64,000 nucleotides of DNA from contig NZ_BMLY01000004.1 of assembly GCF_014645555.1 (NCBI RefSeq), positions 1 through 64,000 of the forward strand, in the 5' to 3' direction. The translations under genes and the position numbers were made by a program. Positions 10,098 through 18,841 of this stretch are shown here, in pieces; the stretch's first letter is position 1, and the number at the start of each line of letters is the position of its first letter. The notes below the pieces were generated by a model, which was not told where the DNA came from, made no database searches, and saw only the letters and a list, made by a program, of their open reading frames with translations. This DNA is from Silvimonas amylolytica (GTDB lineage Bacteria; Pseudomonadota; Gammaproteobacteria; Burkholderiales; Chitinibacteraceae).

Positions 10098-10133
10098 AAA
10101 AAAGGCGAGGGCGTCACGGTGGTGTGACGCCCT
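10098..10133 (-). terminator. Rho-independent terminator of the pirin unit
   Basis: A perfect 10-bp stem (AGGGCGTCAC / GTGACGCCCT) is followed on the minus strand by CGCC and a run of six T. It separates the first pirin gene from sbcB. Confidence 0.85.
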
Positions 10134-10196
10134 GTGATCATCTGCCCATTGTACCCGGCAAAGGCAGGCTGGCCAGGGGCTGCGCCCTGATGCGGC

Positions 10197-11075
10197 TCAA
10201 TCTGCAGTCAGGCGCTTGATGGGCAGTGGCAGGCGATCTGTCTCGTTGGGGATCTGGCCAAAGCGGTCTTCCTGCCAGGCCACTTTGGCGGCTTCAATCA
10301 GTTCACGGTCACTGGCGACGAAGTTCCACCACAAGGTGCGCGGGCCATCCAGCGGCGCCCCGCCCAGCAACAAGACTCGCGTGGCCTCGGTGGCGGTGAC
10401 GTGCGTCTCGCCAGTCTCTGGTAGCAAAACCAGTTCATTGACACCCAGTACGCTGTTATCAGCGTGGGCCTCGCCATGAATCAGCATTAACGCGCGTTCG
10501 GCATAGTCAGCGGGGAGAGTGATATGGGCGCCGGGCGCCAGATCAATCACGGCATAAATGGTGGGCGATTCCACCGCCACCGGCGAGATATGTCCGAACA
10601 ACTGACCAATCAGCAAATGAATCTGCACGCCCTGACGGACAATGCGTGGCAGTTGTTGTTCGGGATAATGCTCGAAATGGGGCGAACACTGTTCCAGCGG
10701 GCGGGGCAGGGCAATCCAGGTTTGTACGCCATGCAGTTTGCCGCCGTTGCGTGCATCAGCGGGGGTCCGTTCAGAGTGTGCAATGCCGCGGCCGGCCGTC
10801 ATCAGGTTAATGTCGCCCGGTTCAATCAGCACCTCGTTGCCCAGGGTGTCCCGATGCAACTGGATACCCTCAAACAGATAGGTCACGGTAGCCAGGCCAA
10901 TATGCGGGTGGGGCGGTACATCCAGACCCTGACCCGGGACGAGCTCTGCCGGGCCGATATGATCGACAAACACAAACGGCCCGACCGCGCGGCGCTGGAT
11001 GGCGGGCAACAAGCGTGAGATCGGCAAGCCGCCCACGGTTTCGGCGCAGCCGGAAATATGGATCAACTCGGACAT
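10197..11075 (-). CDS. Pirin family protein (copy 1, bicupin)
   Basis: A 292-aa two-cupin protein. The N-terminal cupin carries the metal-binding pattern of pirins: H-x-H in PPHPHIGLATVTYLFEG, with the later HSE (AGRGIAHSE). Some pirins have quercetin dioxygenase activity and others act as regulators; the role here is open. The start at 11075 (MSELIHISG) has TGGAGA just upstream; a longer reading to 11228 has none. It lies 199 bp downstream of the second pirin gene, with a long hairpin between them, and ends before a terminator. Confidence 0.88.
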   Translation of the reverse strand: MSELIHISGCAETVGGLPISRLLPAIQRRAVGPFVFVDHIGPAELVPGQGLDVPPHPHIGLATVTYLFEGIQLHRDTLGNEVLIEPGDINLMTAGRGIAHSERTPADARNGGKLHGVQTWIALPRPLEQCSPHFEHYPEQQLPRIVRQGVQIHLLIGQLFGHISPVAVESPTIYAVIDLAPGAHITLPADYAERALMLIHGEAHADNSVLGVNELVLLPETGETHVTATEATRVLLLGGAPLDGPRTLWWNFVASDRELIEAAKVAWQEDRFGQIPNETDRLPLPIKRLTAD

Positions 11076-11218
11076 CGGGATCTCCAGACAGGGCAACGCC
11101 GGGCGGGCACCCGGCGCTGATGAGGTTTCGTTAAGATCAATATGGCCTGGCGTGCGGGCTAACACCAAGCCCGACCTGTATCGATTTGTCTTGCGATCTG
11201 CCACGCAGGCAAGGTGCA

Positions 11219-11259
11219 CCATAGGCACCCGGTTGACGCTGCAGCCGGGTGCCCTATGG
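11219..11259. other. Long inverted repeat between the two pirin genes
   Basis: CCATAGG plus CACCCGG pair with CCGGGTG plus (C)CCTATGG, with one bulged C and a 12-base loop. There is no T-run on either strand, so it is not a standard terminator. It may dampen or stabilise the transcript between the pirin genes. Confidence 0.5.
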
Positions 11260-11274
11260 AGTCATCATGCATTT

Positions 11275-12144
11275 TCAGAAGCGGCCAGCCTGATAGTCCA
11301 GGATGGCTTGTTCCACTTGCTCACGCGAGTTCATCACAAATGGCCCCCACTGCACGATCGGCTCTGCCAGCGGCTTGCCAGAGAGCGCAATCAGGCGGGT
11401 CTCGCTCTCACCGGCCGTGATCGTCACGCCATCTGCATCTGCCGCATTGTTCAACAAACCCATCTGTGCCGACTTCACCGTCCGCCCGCCAATGCTGGCT
11501 TCGCCCCGGTAAACATACACAAAGGCGTTGTGACTGGCCTGCAGCGGCAGGCTGACACTTTGCCCGGCCGGAATGACGAGGTCGGCATAGAAGGGCTCGG
11601 TATCGTCACGGGTGATGGCACCACTGGCTCCGGCAACAAGGCCCGAGATCAGCTTGAGCGAGGCACCGTTGGCAAGCGCATGCACCGGAATGTCGGCCGC
11701 CGGGATGTCGCGGTACCACGGCGCGGTCATCTTGTTCTTGCCAGGCAAATTCACCCACAACTGGAATCCTTCCATCAAGCCGTCTTGTTGCTCCGGGATT
11801 TCGCTATGCACGATCCCGCGGCCGGCCGTCATCCATTGCACGCCGCCCTCAGTCAAAAGGCCCTCGTTACCCGCGTTGTCGCGATGACGCATGCGGCCAT
11901 TCAGCATATAGGTCACGGTCTCGAAACCACGATGCGGGTGTGACGGGAAGCCGGCGATGTAGTCATCCGGGTTGTCCGAACGGAATGCATCAAGCATCAG
12001 GAACGGGTCCAGGCGGCGTTGCAGGTCATGGGTCAGAACACGGGTCAGGCGCACGCCGGCACCATCGGTGGTGGGGATGCCGTTCACCAGGCGCTCGACT
12101 TCACGTGAGCGGGTCACGGCGGGAAGTTGCAGGGTGTTGCTCAT
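11275..12144 (-). CDS. Pirin family protein (copy 2, bicupin)
   Basis: A 289-aa pirin. The N-terminal cupin has FPSHPHRGFETVTYMLNG with the H-x-H pair, the sequence RHRDNAGNEG and the later histidine and glutamate in AGRGIVHSE, so the iron-binding tetrad is complete. It is clearly a distant relative of copy 1, not a recent duplication. The start at 12144 has AGGAG 10 bases upstream. It is divergent from a LysR-type regulator, with a 172-bp intergenic region holding a candidate promoter and operator; this is a usual arrangement for a regulated LysR target. Confidence 0.9.
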   Translation of the reverse strand: MSNTLQLPAVTRSREVERLVNGIPTTDGAGVRLTRVLTHDLQRRLDPFLMLDAFRSDNPDDYIAGFPSHPHRGFETVTYMLNGRMRHRDNAGNEGLLTEGGVQWMTAGRGIVHSEIPEQQDGLMEGFQLWVNLPGKNKMTAPWYRDIPAADIPVHALANGASLKLISGLVAGASGAITRDDTEPFYADLVIPAGQSVSLPLQASHNAFVYVYRGEASIGGRTVKSAQMGLLNNAADADGVTITAGESETRLIALSGKPLAEPIVQWGPFVMNSREQVEQAILDYQAGRF

Positions 12145-12237
12145 GATGTGTTCTCCTGTTGTCTGGCGCGGTGAGCCTGTGCGATGGCACCGGGTCTTGC
12201 ACTGCGCAGCCCACACTGTCGGTGTGGCGATGACTGC

Positions 12238-12266
12238 ATCTTAGGCCGCGCTAACCATCGAAGAAA
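12238..12266 (-). promoter_or_regulatory. Candidate promoter of pirin copy 2
   Basis: Read on the minus strand, TTTCTT (12261-12266) and TAAGAT (12238-12243) are 17 bp apart. The -35 box is weak, as expected for an activator-dependent promoter. The predicted start of transcription is near 12231. Confidence 0.4.
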
Positions 12267-12287
12267 CGGGTGATCTTTTTGTGATCT

Positions 12288-12306
12288 ATATCAAAATATT
12301 TGATAT
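12288..12306. promoter_or_regulatory. Candidate LysR-type operator
   Basis: A perfect inverted repeat of 8-bp arms, ATATCAAA and TTTGATAT, around a 3-bp centre. It is centred about 66 bp upstream of the predicted pirin transcription start and ends 10 bp before the regulator's ATG. This geometry fits LysR activation of pirin with autorepression. It is inferred from sequence symmetry. Confidence 0.55.
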
Positions 12307-12316
12307 TGTTTGACAC

Positions 12317-13225
12317 ATGAATCTCGAACGCATCTCACTGGAACAACTCCGCGTCTTTGCGGAGGTCGTTCGCGCCGGCAGCTTTCTCGGGGCCGCCAAA
12401 GCGATCGGCCGCACGCAGTCCGCCGTCAGCTACACCGTGGCCACGCTGGAGCAGCAACTGGGTATCCAGCTGTTTGACCGTAGCCAGTATCGGCCAAAGC
12501 TCACGCCGACCGGTGAAGCGCTACTGGGCGATGCGCATGCCATTCTGGAACGGGTGGACCGCATGCAGGCGCGGGCGAGCGCCATTGAACACGGGCTTGA
12601 GGCCGAATTGGCGCTGGCGGTGGATGTGTATTTCCCGCTTTCGCGTTTGCTTGATTGCTTGAATGATTTTCGCGCTACTTTCCCCAGCGTGACCTTCCGG
12701 CTGTACGTGGAGGCACTGGGCGCGGTGGCGGAGCGCGTCCTGGCGGGTAGCGCACAACTGGGCATTCTGGCCACATTGCCGGAGTTGCCGTCCGGGCTGG
12801 ACGGGTTTTCCATGCCGCCCATCCGGGTGCTGGCGGTGGCCTCGCCGGATCATCCACTGGTCAAATACGCCGGTGCGCTTGATCGTGCCACCCTGCAAGA
12901 ACACGTCCAGCTGGTACTCACGGACCGCAGCGCACTGACCGAAGGGCGTGACTACGGCGTGATTTCGCCAACCACGTGGCGCTTGTCAGACCTGGGCGTC
13001 AAACACGCCATGTTGCTGGCATCAATGGGCTGGGGCTATATGCCCATCCACTGGGTTGAGGATGATCTGGCAGCCGGCCGATTGGTGGCATTGCCGCTCG
13101 ATATGCAGCCCAAAGGGGGGATGCAACTGGCTATGCATGTGGCCACGCGGATCGGTCAGCCGGTGGGGCCGGCTTTGCGCTGGTGGATAGAACGGCTACG
13201 ACGCGCGGAAGTACCACTGGCCTAA
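12317..13225 (+). CDS. LysR-family transcriptional regulator
   Basis: A 302-aa regulator with an N-terminal winged helix-turn-helix (about residues 5-64: ISLEQLRVFAEVVRAGSF and the sequence QSAVSYTVATLEQQLG) and a C-terminal periplasmic-binding-like effector domain. It is divergent from the pirin genes and separated from them by a symmetrical AT-rich operator, so the pirin gene is the likely target. There is no visible Shine-Dalgarno; the transcript may be almost leaderless. The stop overlaps that of the convergent phosphatase gene by 4 bp (13222-13225). Confidence 0.9.
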   Translation: MNLERISLEQLRVFAEVVRAGSFLGAAKAIGRTQSAVSYTVATLEQQLGIQLFDRSQYRPKLTPTGEALLGDAHAILERVDRMQARASAIEHGLEAELALAVDVYFPLSRLLDCLNDFRATFPSVTFRLYVEALGAVAERVLAGSAQLGILATLPELPSGLDGFSMPPIRVLAVASPDHPLVKYAGALDRATLQEHVQLVLTDRSALTEGRDYGVISPTTWRLSDLGVKHAMLLASMGWGYMPIHWVEDDLAAGRLVALPLDMQPKGGMQLAMHVATRIGQPVGPALRWWIERLRRAEVPLA

Positions 13226-13926
13226 TCAAACATACTGGCGCGTAGCGTGGTGATTTCAGCTGGAGCAAGACCAATCAGCGTCAAGTAGCCTACGGCGCCA
13301 TCGTAATGGCGGCGCAGGTGATCCAGCAGCATTGCCATGTGTTCTGGCTCAGCACCGAGCAAATGGCGTAACGCAGGCGCATTTTGCTCAGAGATCTGCT
13401 CGAACGCCTGGTGCAGATTGGTCGCACTTTGTGCGTAATCGGCAATGATGTCTTCATCAGGTACGCCAGCGAGATTCAGCAACAAGGCGGCCACCATGCC
13501 GGTCCGATCCTTGCCGGCCGAACAATGAAACAGCACGCATCCTTCCGGTTGCGCCAACATTTGCCGGAAGATGGCCAGGAAACTGGTGCGGCAATAGCGC
13601 AATACGTCGATATACAACGTACCCAGACTGGCCGGGACGGCCTCAAGATGCTGGTCGAGCCCTTCCAGCAATGAAATGGGGGCGTACTGGATTTCGGCTA
13701 CGCGGCTTAGCGCATCGCCCCATTGCCGCCGCTCGCGCTGGCCACGCAGGTCGATATCCATGCGTACGCCATAATCCAGCAAGTGGATGACGTCGATGGC
13801 GTGTAACGCCTCCAGACTATCGGCGCGAACAAAACGGTGGGTGCGCAAGGTGCGCCCGGTACGGCTATACAAGCCGCCCAGATCACGAACGTTGCGTGCG
13901 CCCTGCAAGGGAATGTCTCTTTGCAT
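13222..13926 (-). CDS. Tyrosine-protein phosphatase (PTP-like)
   Basis: A 234-aa protein of the bacterial tyrosine/dual-specificity phosphatase type. The P-loop HCSAGKDRTG carries the nucleophile C135 and R141 (Cx5R). The N-terminal RNVRDLGG segment is typical of the family, which includes phosphatases on phosphotyrosine or phosphoinositides. There is no signal peptide, so it should be cytoplasmic. It is convergent to the LysR gene and overlaps it by four bases. The start at 13926 (MQRDIPLQG) is the first plausible ATG; substrate unknown. Confidence 0.85.
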   Translation of the reverse strand: MQRDIPLQGARNVRDLGGLYSRTGRTLRTHRFVRADSLEALHAIDVIHLLDYGVRMDIDLRGQRERRQWGDALSRVAEIQYAPISLLEGLDQHLEAVPASLGTLYIDVLRYCRTSFLAIFRQMLAQPEGCVLFHCSAGKDRTGMVAALLLNLAGVPDEDIIADYAQSATNLHQAFEQISEQNAPALRHLLGAEPEHMAMLLDHLRRHYDGAVGYLTLIGLAPAEITTLRASMFD

Positions 13927-14017
13927 ATGGTCGCCAGAATGCGATGGTGAACTGCCTATGTCTCAACATAGCATGTGAAGCCTGGCGCGCGCCGCCGCCC
14001 TACAGACGGATAGCAAC

Positions 14018-14281
14018 ATGAGCATGGAACTGGATAAAGACACCCACAAAGCAGCGCTGGATTCGCTGGAAAAGTATCTGCGTGATGAACTGGACCTGCC
14101 GGTGGGCAACCTGGAGATCGCTGGTCTGCTGACCTTCTTCGTTCAGGAAATAGGCCCCAGTTTGTACAACAAGGGCGTGCGCGAGGCACAGGCGCGTATG
14201 CAGGCGCGCGTGGCGGATATTGATATGGAAGTGTACGAAGACGAGTTTGGCTACTGGAAGAAATCGCCGCGTCGCCGCTGA
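14018..14281 (+). CDS. DUF2164 family protein
   Basis: An 87-aa acidic protein. The arrangement SLEKYLRDELDLPVGNLE, followed by LLTFFVQEIGPSLYNKGV and a conserved DEFGYW close to the end, matches the DUF2164 family as I remember it; no function is known. There are two possible ATG codons (14018 and 14024). It is convergent with the acyltransferase gene, with a 1-bp gap between stop codons. Confidence 0.8.
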   Translation: MSMELDKDTHKAALDSLEKYLRDELDLPVGNLEIAGLLTFFVQEIGPSLYNKGVREAQARMQARVADIDMEVYEDEFGYWKKSPRRR

Positions 14282-14282
14282 A

Positions 14283-15485
14283 TCAGCGACTGGGTTGGGG
14301 TTGGGGCTGGCGTGGGGGCGGCAGGGTAGATTCGTGCCGCGGCAAGGTATCGCTTGTGGCTGCGGCGGGCGCGCGTGGGCCGAACAGAAACAGGGCGCGC
14401 CAGTCTGGTGCCGCACGAAACTCAATGAACCGGTAGGTCAGCATCGCCAGGAAGAGTGTGGTCAGGAGCGCTGCTGCAATGAAGGCCGGCTGCGTGTTGC
14501 CCTTGAAGAGTCCATACGCATTCATGACAGGCAGGTGCCACAGGTAAATGCTGTAGCAGGCCATGCCGGGCAACTGCAGTATCCGCCAGCGCAAAAAGCG
14601 CAGCCATGGCGCCCCGTTCAGTAACGTCAACAATAAGAGTGTCAGGCCCAGATCGAACACATTGCATAGCACCGCCATCCACTCAAAGCTGATTGCGCGG
14701 CTGATGCATGCGTGAAAACCATACCACCCTGTAAACAGCAATACAGCAGCAAGCAGGCCGGAAGTCGTGGTGGGGATGCGCCAGCACGTGCGATGTACAT
14801 AGGCGGCGGCCAATGCCATCCCGATCACGAATTCATCCAGTCTGCCCAGTAACAATGCGTCAGCGATCCAGTCCGGCCCTGCCAGGGGCGGATCAAGTGC
14901 GCGGATGGCGCGTACTGCCAGGGACAAGAGCAACGCGCAGAGAAGGATGGGCTTGATTCCGCGGCGTGCCGCCAGCAAAGCCAGAATCGGGAATACCACG
15001 CTGAATAGTACTTCTGTGCCAATGGACCATAACGCCCAGTTGGAGGGAGGCACAAACGTGCCGTGATGCAAAGGGAAAGTGAAGGTCATTATGGCCACTG
15101 CCTCACGCAGGGCGCCGTTTTGATGTGGTTGTGCCAGGTGCCCCCCGAGCACAAGGGTAGTAACGCACACCACGTAATAGAGCGGGATCAACCGGAAAAA
15201 CCGGTGTTTGTAGAAGATCCAGGCGTCAGACGAGTTCCGGATTTGCCGTTTTTGCGCCGCATAAGGCAGGTAGAGCACGAATCCGGACAACATGAAGAAC
15301 AGGTTCACGCCCGTCCAGCCATTTAATAGCAATGGGCCCGTAGACACCCCGAATACCACCGGCGGGTGAAATGCGAGTGCGATGGTCAGGTGGTGCCACA
15401 TCACAGCCACAATCGCCAAGCCACGCAATCCGTTAATTTCCGGGATACGCAAGCTGGGTGGCGCTGGGTTGGCCGGCTGGGTCAT
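14283..15485 (-). CDS. Acyltransferase 3 family membrane protein (OafA/YrhL-like)
   Basis: A 400-aa polytopic protein of the acyltransferase-3 family, which O-acetylates or succinylates sugars on LPS, exopolysaccharide or peptidoglycan. The first helix contains INGLRGLAIVAVMWHHLTIA, with the conserved R and the histidine ten residues after it. About ten hydrophobic helices follow. The start at 15485 has CAGGAAG upstream; a longer reading to 15578 lacks a ribosome site. The C-terminal 40 residues are Pro/Gln-rich and cytoplasmic in character. The acceptor cannot be predicted, but LPS or exopolysaccharide is likely. Confidence 0.87.
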   Translation of the reverse strand: MTQPANPAPPSLRIPEINGLRGLAIVAVMWHHLTIALAFHPPVVFGVSTGPLLLNGWTGVNLFFMLSGFVLYLPYAAQKRQIRNSSDAWIFYKHRFFRLIPLYYVVCVTTLVLGGHLAQPHQNGALREAVAIMTFTFPLHHGTFVPPSNWALWSIGTEVLFSVVFPILALLAARRGIKPILLCALLLSLAVRAIRALDPPLAGPDWIADALLLGRLDEFVIGMALAAAYVHRTCWRIPTTTSGLLAAVLLFTGWYGFHACISRAISFEWMAVLCNVFDLGLTLLLLTLLNGAPWLRFLRWRILQLPGMACYSIYLWHLPVMNAYGLFKGNTQPAFIAAALLTTLFLAMLTYRFIEFRAAPDWRALFLFGPRAPAAATSDTLPRHESTLPPPRQPQPQPSR

Positions 15486-16042
15486 TCGGGCTTCCTGATG
15501 GGCTGGGAATGAAAGCGGGTAGATTTTGTGCAACGCGCCAAAAATCACGCACAGACCTGCTCTACTTATCGATAGCAACCCTCAGACATTTGCGCGTTGC
15601 AACAAGTGATCTCAATCGATGAATGGAGTGGTCAGTTTCGTGTATTGATTTTTCTGCATTCGATGAGCCACGTTTTTTGCTGATGTTGAACGGCAATTGA
15701 TCAGAAAACGGGGGACGCAGCCGAGGCGGGCAAACCGTTTTGACAGCAACTCATGGCCGGCCGGGTGGCAGCGAACCCAGGCTGGCTGGTCCTTTGGTTG
15801 GGTTGGCACCACGGCGGTGCAAGGAAATCGCTACCGGTCAGGTGTTACAGCCGTACGTTTGTCAGCCGGACGGAAGATGCGCAAAAATTGTGCAAACCGG
15901 TTGCAAAGCGCGTATTTGCTTGTCAGTGATCAGTAAAGTTTGTGTAGTGTAAGGGAAAGACGTTACTTGATTGGCTGGGCTCATCGCCGGAGCATGAAAT
16001 CCATTTCAAAACCCGCATAAGCGGGACAGGATGGAGAATGTC
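15486..16042. other. Intergenic region before the glucanase gene, AT-richer, two small palindromes
   Basis: No convincing gene is present; short open frames lack ribosome sites and coding character. The region must hold the promoters of the acyltransferase (minus) and glucanase (plus) genes. Two palindromes lie in the glucanase leader: TGAAAT-CC-ATTTCA (15995-16008) and CCCGC-ATAA-GCGGG (16012-16025), the latter right before the Shine-Dalgarno. They may control translation or bind a regulator. I did not recognise a riboswitch. Confidence 0.5.
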
Positions 16043-17974
16043 ATGTCAAATCAACCCCGGTTTCTGATGGGTAAACAACGCACGCTGGCGCTGCTGCTGG
16101 CGGGGCTGGTGGCTGCGCCATTGCCACTCATCGCAGCACTGGCGACACCCACCGTCTATGCGGCGTCGGTCAGCACGGGCTATACCGCGCTGGCGGGCGG
16201 TTCCGTGCAGTTTTATGCCAATGGCGGTGTCTGGGCCGACCTGCACTACACGGTGAACGGTGGCGCGCAGATGAACATCCGCATGGGCAATAGCGGCACC
16301 AACAACAGCTATACCGCAACCGGGATTCCCGCCGGCGCCGTGGTTCGATTCTTCTTTACTGTTGGCCAGAGCGATGGCTCGGCGCAGGACACCGCCTGGG
16401 CGCAGTTGACCTACAGTGCGCCAACCCCGACACCCGCGCCGACACCCGCGCCGACACCCGCGCCGACACCCGCGCCGACACCTGCACCGACACCTGCACC
16501 GACACCTGCGCCGACACCTGCGCCGACACCTGCGCCGACTCCGGCCGCAACCTATGGTGCCAATGCGTTGAGCGGTGGGGTCGTGGCGTTCTATGCCAAT
16601 GGTGGCACCTGGGCTGATCTGCATTACAGCGTCAACGGTGGCGGTCAGGCCAATGTGCGCATGAGTAATAACGGGACCACCAATACCTGGCAGATCACCG
16701 GCGTGGCCAATGGCGCGACGGTGAGCTACTGGTTCACGATCGGCCAGGCCAACGGTGCTGCTGCGGATACCCCGGCCCAGACGCTGACTTACAGTACCGC
16801 TACGCCGACACCAACCCCTGCGCCAACACCCACGCCAACGCCTTCGGGTGGTGGCGCCGTATTTCCACCGGCAGGCACAACCTTCAATCTCGTGAATGGC
16901 ACCAATGGCGCCTATGCAGATAACCAGGTGTACTGGACCATGGTGGGCAAAGATCCGGCCACCCAAGGTTATGTGCATGTGAACTGCGCCGGCGCGCTGA
17001 TCCCGATGTCGACAGCAGATAACAACGCGCAGACCAAGGGCGGCCAGAGCTACGCCAATTACTCGATCCCCCTGTCACAGTGCAAATCAGTGACCGTGCC
17101 AGCGATCACCTCTGCGCGGATATACCTCAGCGTGGGCAGTCCGATGTTCATGTCCGCCGTAGGTAGCCCGGCCACCGGTTACACCGGCCCCAACATTGAT
17201 AACCCGACCGACCCCAACAGCAATGTGATCTTTGATTTCATTGAGATGGACGTCAGTGCTGCCAGTTTCTTCGGCAACACCACGCGCGTTGACCAGTTTG
17301 GCTTCCCGGTGCGTCTGCGCTTGCAAGGGCAGGGCGGTACCGATCAAACCGTGGGCGAGACAGAAACACGCGCTGCGCTGTTCCAGGCATTTGCCGCGCA
17401 AACGCCGGCGCCGTTCTCGCAACTGGCCACGGTGCAAGCACCATACCGGATTGTCGCGCCGGCGCACGGCGGGTTTGGCTCGGGCGGGGCATACGCCAAC
17501 TATCTGGATAGTTATATTGCGGCGATCTGGAGCCAGTACGCCAGCCAGCCGCTGGTATTCACCGATGCCCAGGGGACGTTCACCGGTCACGTGGTGAATG
17601 GCCAGTTTGTGTTCACGGATAGCGCAGGCACGTACTACATCAACCACATGCCGACTACCGCTGAAGTGTTGTTGGGCAACGGGGTGTTCAACGATGCCAG
17701 CAATGCGGCGGCGGGCGTGCCGACGGCCAAGCAACTGCAAATTCAGGCGCAACTGGCCGCCGCCATGAACCGTCATGTTGCGGAAAACCCGGCCAATTGG
17801 GATAACGCCGGCGCGTTCTACGGTGCTGCGCCGACCAACTACTACGCGCAGTTCTGGCACGCGCACAGTCTTGACCAGCTGTCGTATGGGTTCTCTTACG
17901 ACGATGTACGTGGCTTCAGTTCTTCATTGATTGGTGCCAACCCGACGGTGGCGACCATCACCGTCGGCTGGTAA
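16043..17974 (+). CDS. Secreted GH64 beta-1,3-glucanase with two CBM56-like modules
   Basis: A 643-aa secreted enzyme. Signal peptide about residues 1-40 (cleavage near VYA-A). Two homologous modules of about 80 residues (about 43-125 and 170-251), each with the YANGG-W-ADLHY-VNGG core, resemble CBM56 and probably bind beta-1,3-glucan. They are joined by a Pro/Thr/Ala linker (127-170) made of PAPT units, and a second linker precedes the GH64 domain (about 275-643). In that domain FDFIEMD and [10 protein letters not shown] contain the expected catalytic Glu and Asp. The start at 16043 has GGAG 7-10 bases upstream; an ATG at 16031 lies too close to its ribosome site. Likely role: degradation of fungal or algal glucans. 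Confidence 0.85.
   Translation: MSNQPRFLMGKQRTLALLLAGLVAAPLPLIAALATPTVYAASVSTGYTALAGGSVQFYANGGVWADLHYTVNGGAQMNIRMGNSGTNNSYTATGIPAGAVVRFFFTVGQSDGSAQDTAWAQLTYSAPTPTPAPTPAPTPAPTPAPTPAPTPAPTPAPTPAPTPAPTPAATYGANALSGGVVAFYANGGTWADLHYSVNGGGQANVRMSNNGTTNTWQITGVANGATVSYWFTIGQANGAAADTPAQTLTYSTATPTPTPAPTPTPTPSGGGAVFPPAGTTFNLVNGTNGAYADNQVYWTMVGKDPATQGYVHVNCAGALIPMSTADNNAQTKGGQSYANYSIPLSQCKSVTVPAITSARIYLSVGSPMFMSAVGSPATGYTGPNIDNPTDPNSNVIFDFIEMDVSAASFFGNTTRVDQFGFPVRLRLQGQGGTDQTVGETETRAALFQAFAAQTPAPFSQLATVQAPYRIVAPAHGGFGSGGAYANYLDSYIAAIWSQYASQPLVFTDAQGTFTGHVVNGQFVFTDSAGTYYINHMPTTAEVLLGNGVFNDASNAAAGVPTAKQLQIQAQLAAAMNRHVAENPANWDNAGAFYGAAPTNYYAQFWHAHSLDQLSYGFSYDDVRGFSSSLIGANPTVATITVGW
16427..16534 (+). repeat. 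Tandem 12-bp repeat encoding the PAPT linker
   Basis: Nine tandem units of CCGACACCYGCR, each coding four linker residues. Variation is at third codon positions only (C/T and G/A). Since the unit is divisible by three, gain or loss of units would change the linker length without changing the frame. Confidence 0.9.
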
Positions 17975-18841
17975 CGCGCTAGTCTGTTTGCTGTCTTTTT
18001 TTCGGGCCGACCTGATCTTTGCTATTGAAAAAGATGGGGCCGGCCCGAAACTATTGCCGGGAACAAAAATTGCATTAGCATGGTCTTGATAGACCCTCCT
18101 TGAGGCCGGGCAAGCCAAGGCGGTGTTGCTTTGCAGCATCACTTTTCGATGGTGTTTGCCTGGTTTTTAAGCAAGGGGCGAATCCCGGGTTTGTCAGGAA
18201 CCCTGCCGTTCGTCGGGCGAAGACGATTTGAAGCGACGAAACAGCCGCGCAGCGGTGAGTGAATCGGGCATATTTTTGCGCAGATGATATCTAAAGGAAG
18301 TTGACCGCATATCGATGCATGTTCGATGCATCTGACGATGTCGATCAAAAACGGGATGACTGGATGGCGGGCTTGGCTTTCCTGGTTTTTGCGGCTTCTT
18401 TTTCTTTGATGGAAGTGTTGCCGAAAGCTTGAAGAAGGCTTTGTCGGTATGCCAGTGTTTGGCGATCCAGGGCAATATTCCACTTTCTCGGCAACGGTAC
18501 AAATACCATTTGCTCAAAATCAAGTTTTTTCATCTAATAGTTGCGCCCGTAATACCAGTCGCTTGCTGTGGCATACGCAACTTGACCCGTTCTCCCTTTG
18601 GGTTGACGTGCGAAGCATGTGTAAACCCGCGTCTAACCATAAGACGTAGCCGACGTCGCTAAGGCTCATCTGCCTGTCCGTGGCGCAGCTAGTACAATGA
18701 TCTGCCCGTTGCCTGACCAACCCGCAATCCCCGTACCATCGATTACTCCTGTTTCGTCCTCCATTTTGCACTGGTGGCTTGAACGCTGCCGGACGCGTCA
18801 CGCAAGTCCGTTTTCCGTAACTCTTTCTGACTAGAACCAGC
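17975..18841. other. 867-bp AT-richer intergenic region before cyoA
   Basis: No recognised gene. The first 75 bp hold a long hairpin. Base composition between about 18100 and 18640 is clearly poorer in G+C than the neighbouring genes. On the minus strand overlapping frames of 62-114 codons exist (18139-18533); the best candidate starts at 18533 (MKKLDFEQM), is rich in Lys and lacks a ribosome site, and matches no family I know. The right end holds the cyo promoter: TACAAT at 18693-18698 with a weak -35 at 18670, 143 bp before the cyoA start. Confidence 0.5.
18000..18050. other. Long hairpin after the glucanase gene
   Basis: Left arm 18001-18020 pairs with 18030-18049 over 20 positions with two mismatches, around a 9-base loop. 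The T-run precedes the stem rather than following it, so it is not a standard terminator for the plus strand. It may protect the glucanase mRNA 3' end. Confidence 0.55.

Noticed and set aside
16427-16534. Tandem repeat considered as a CRISPR array
   Set aside because: Units of 12 bp are contiguous without spacers and encode a Pro/Thr linker in frame.
18139-18533. Minus-strand frames before cyoA considered as a transposase remnant or a small gene
   Set aside because: No transposase motif, inverted repeats or ribosome site could be identified; kept only as an unexplained region.
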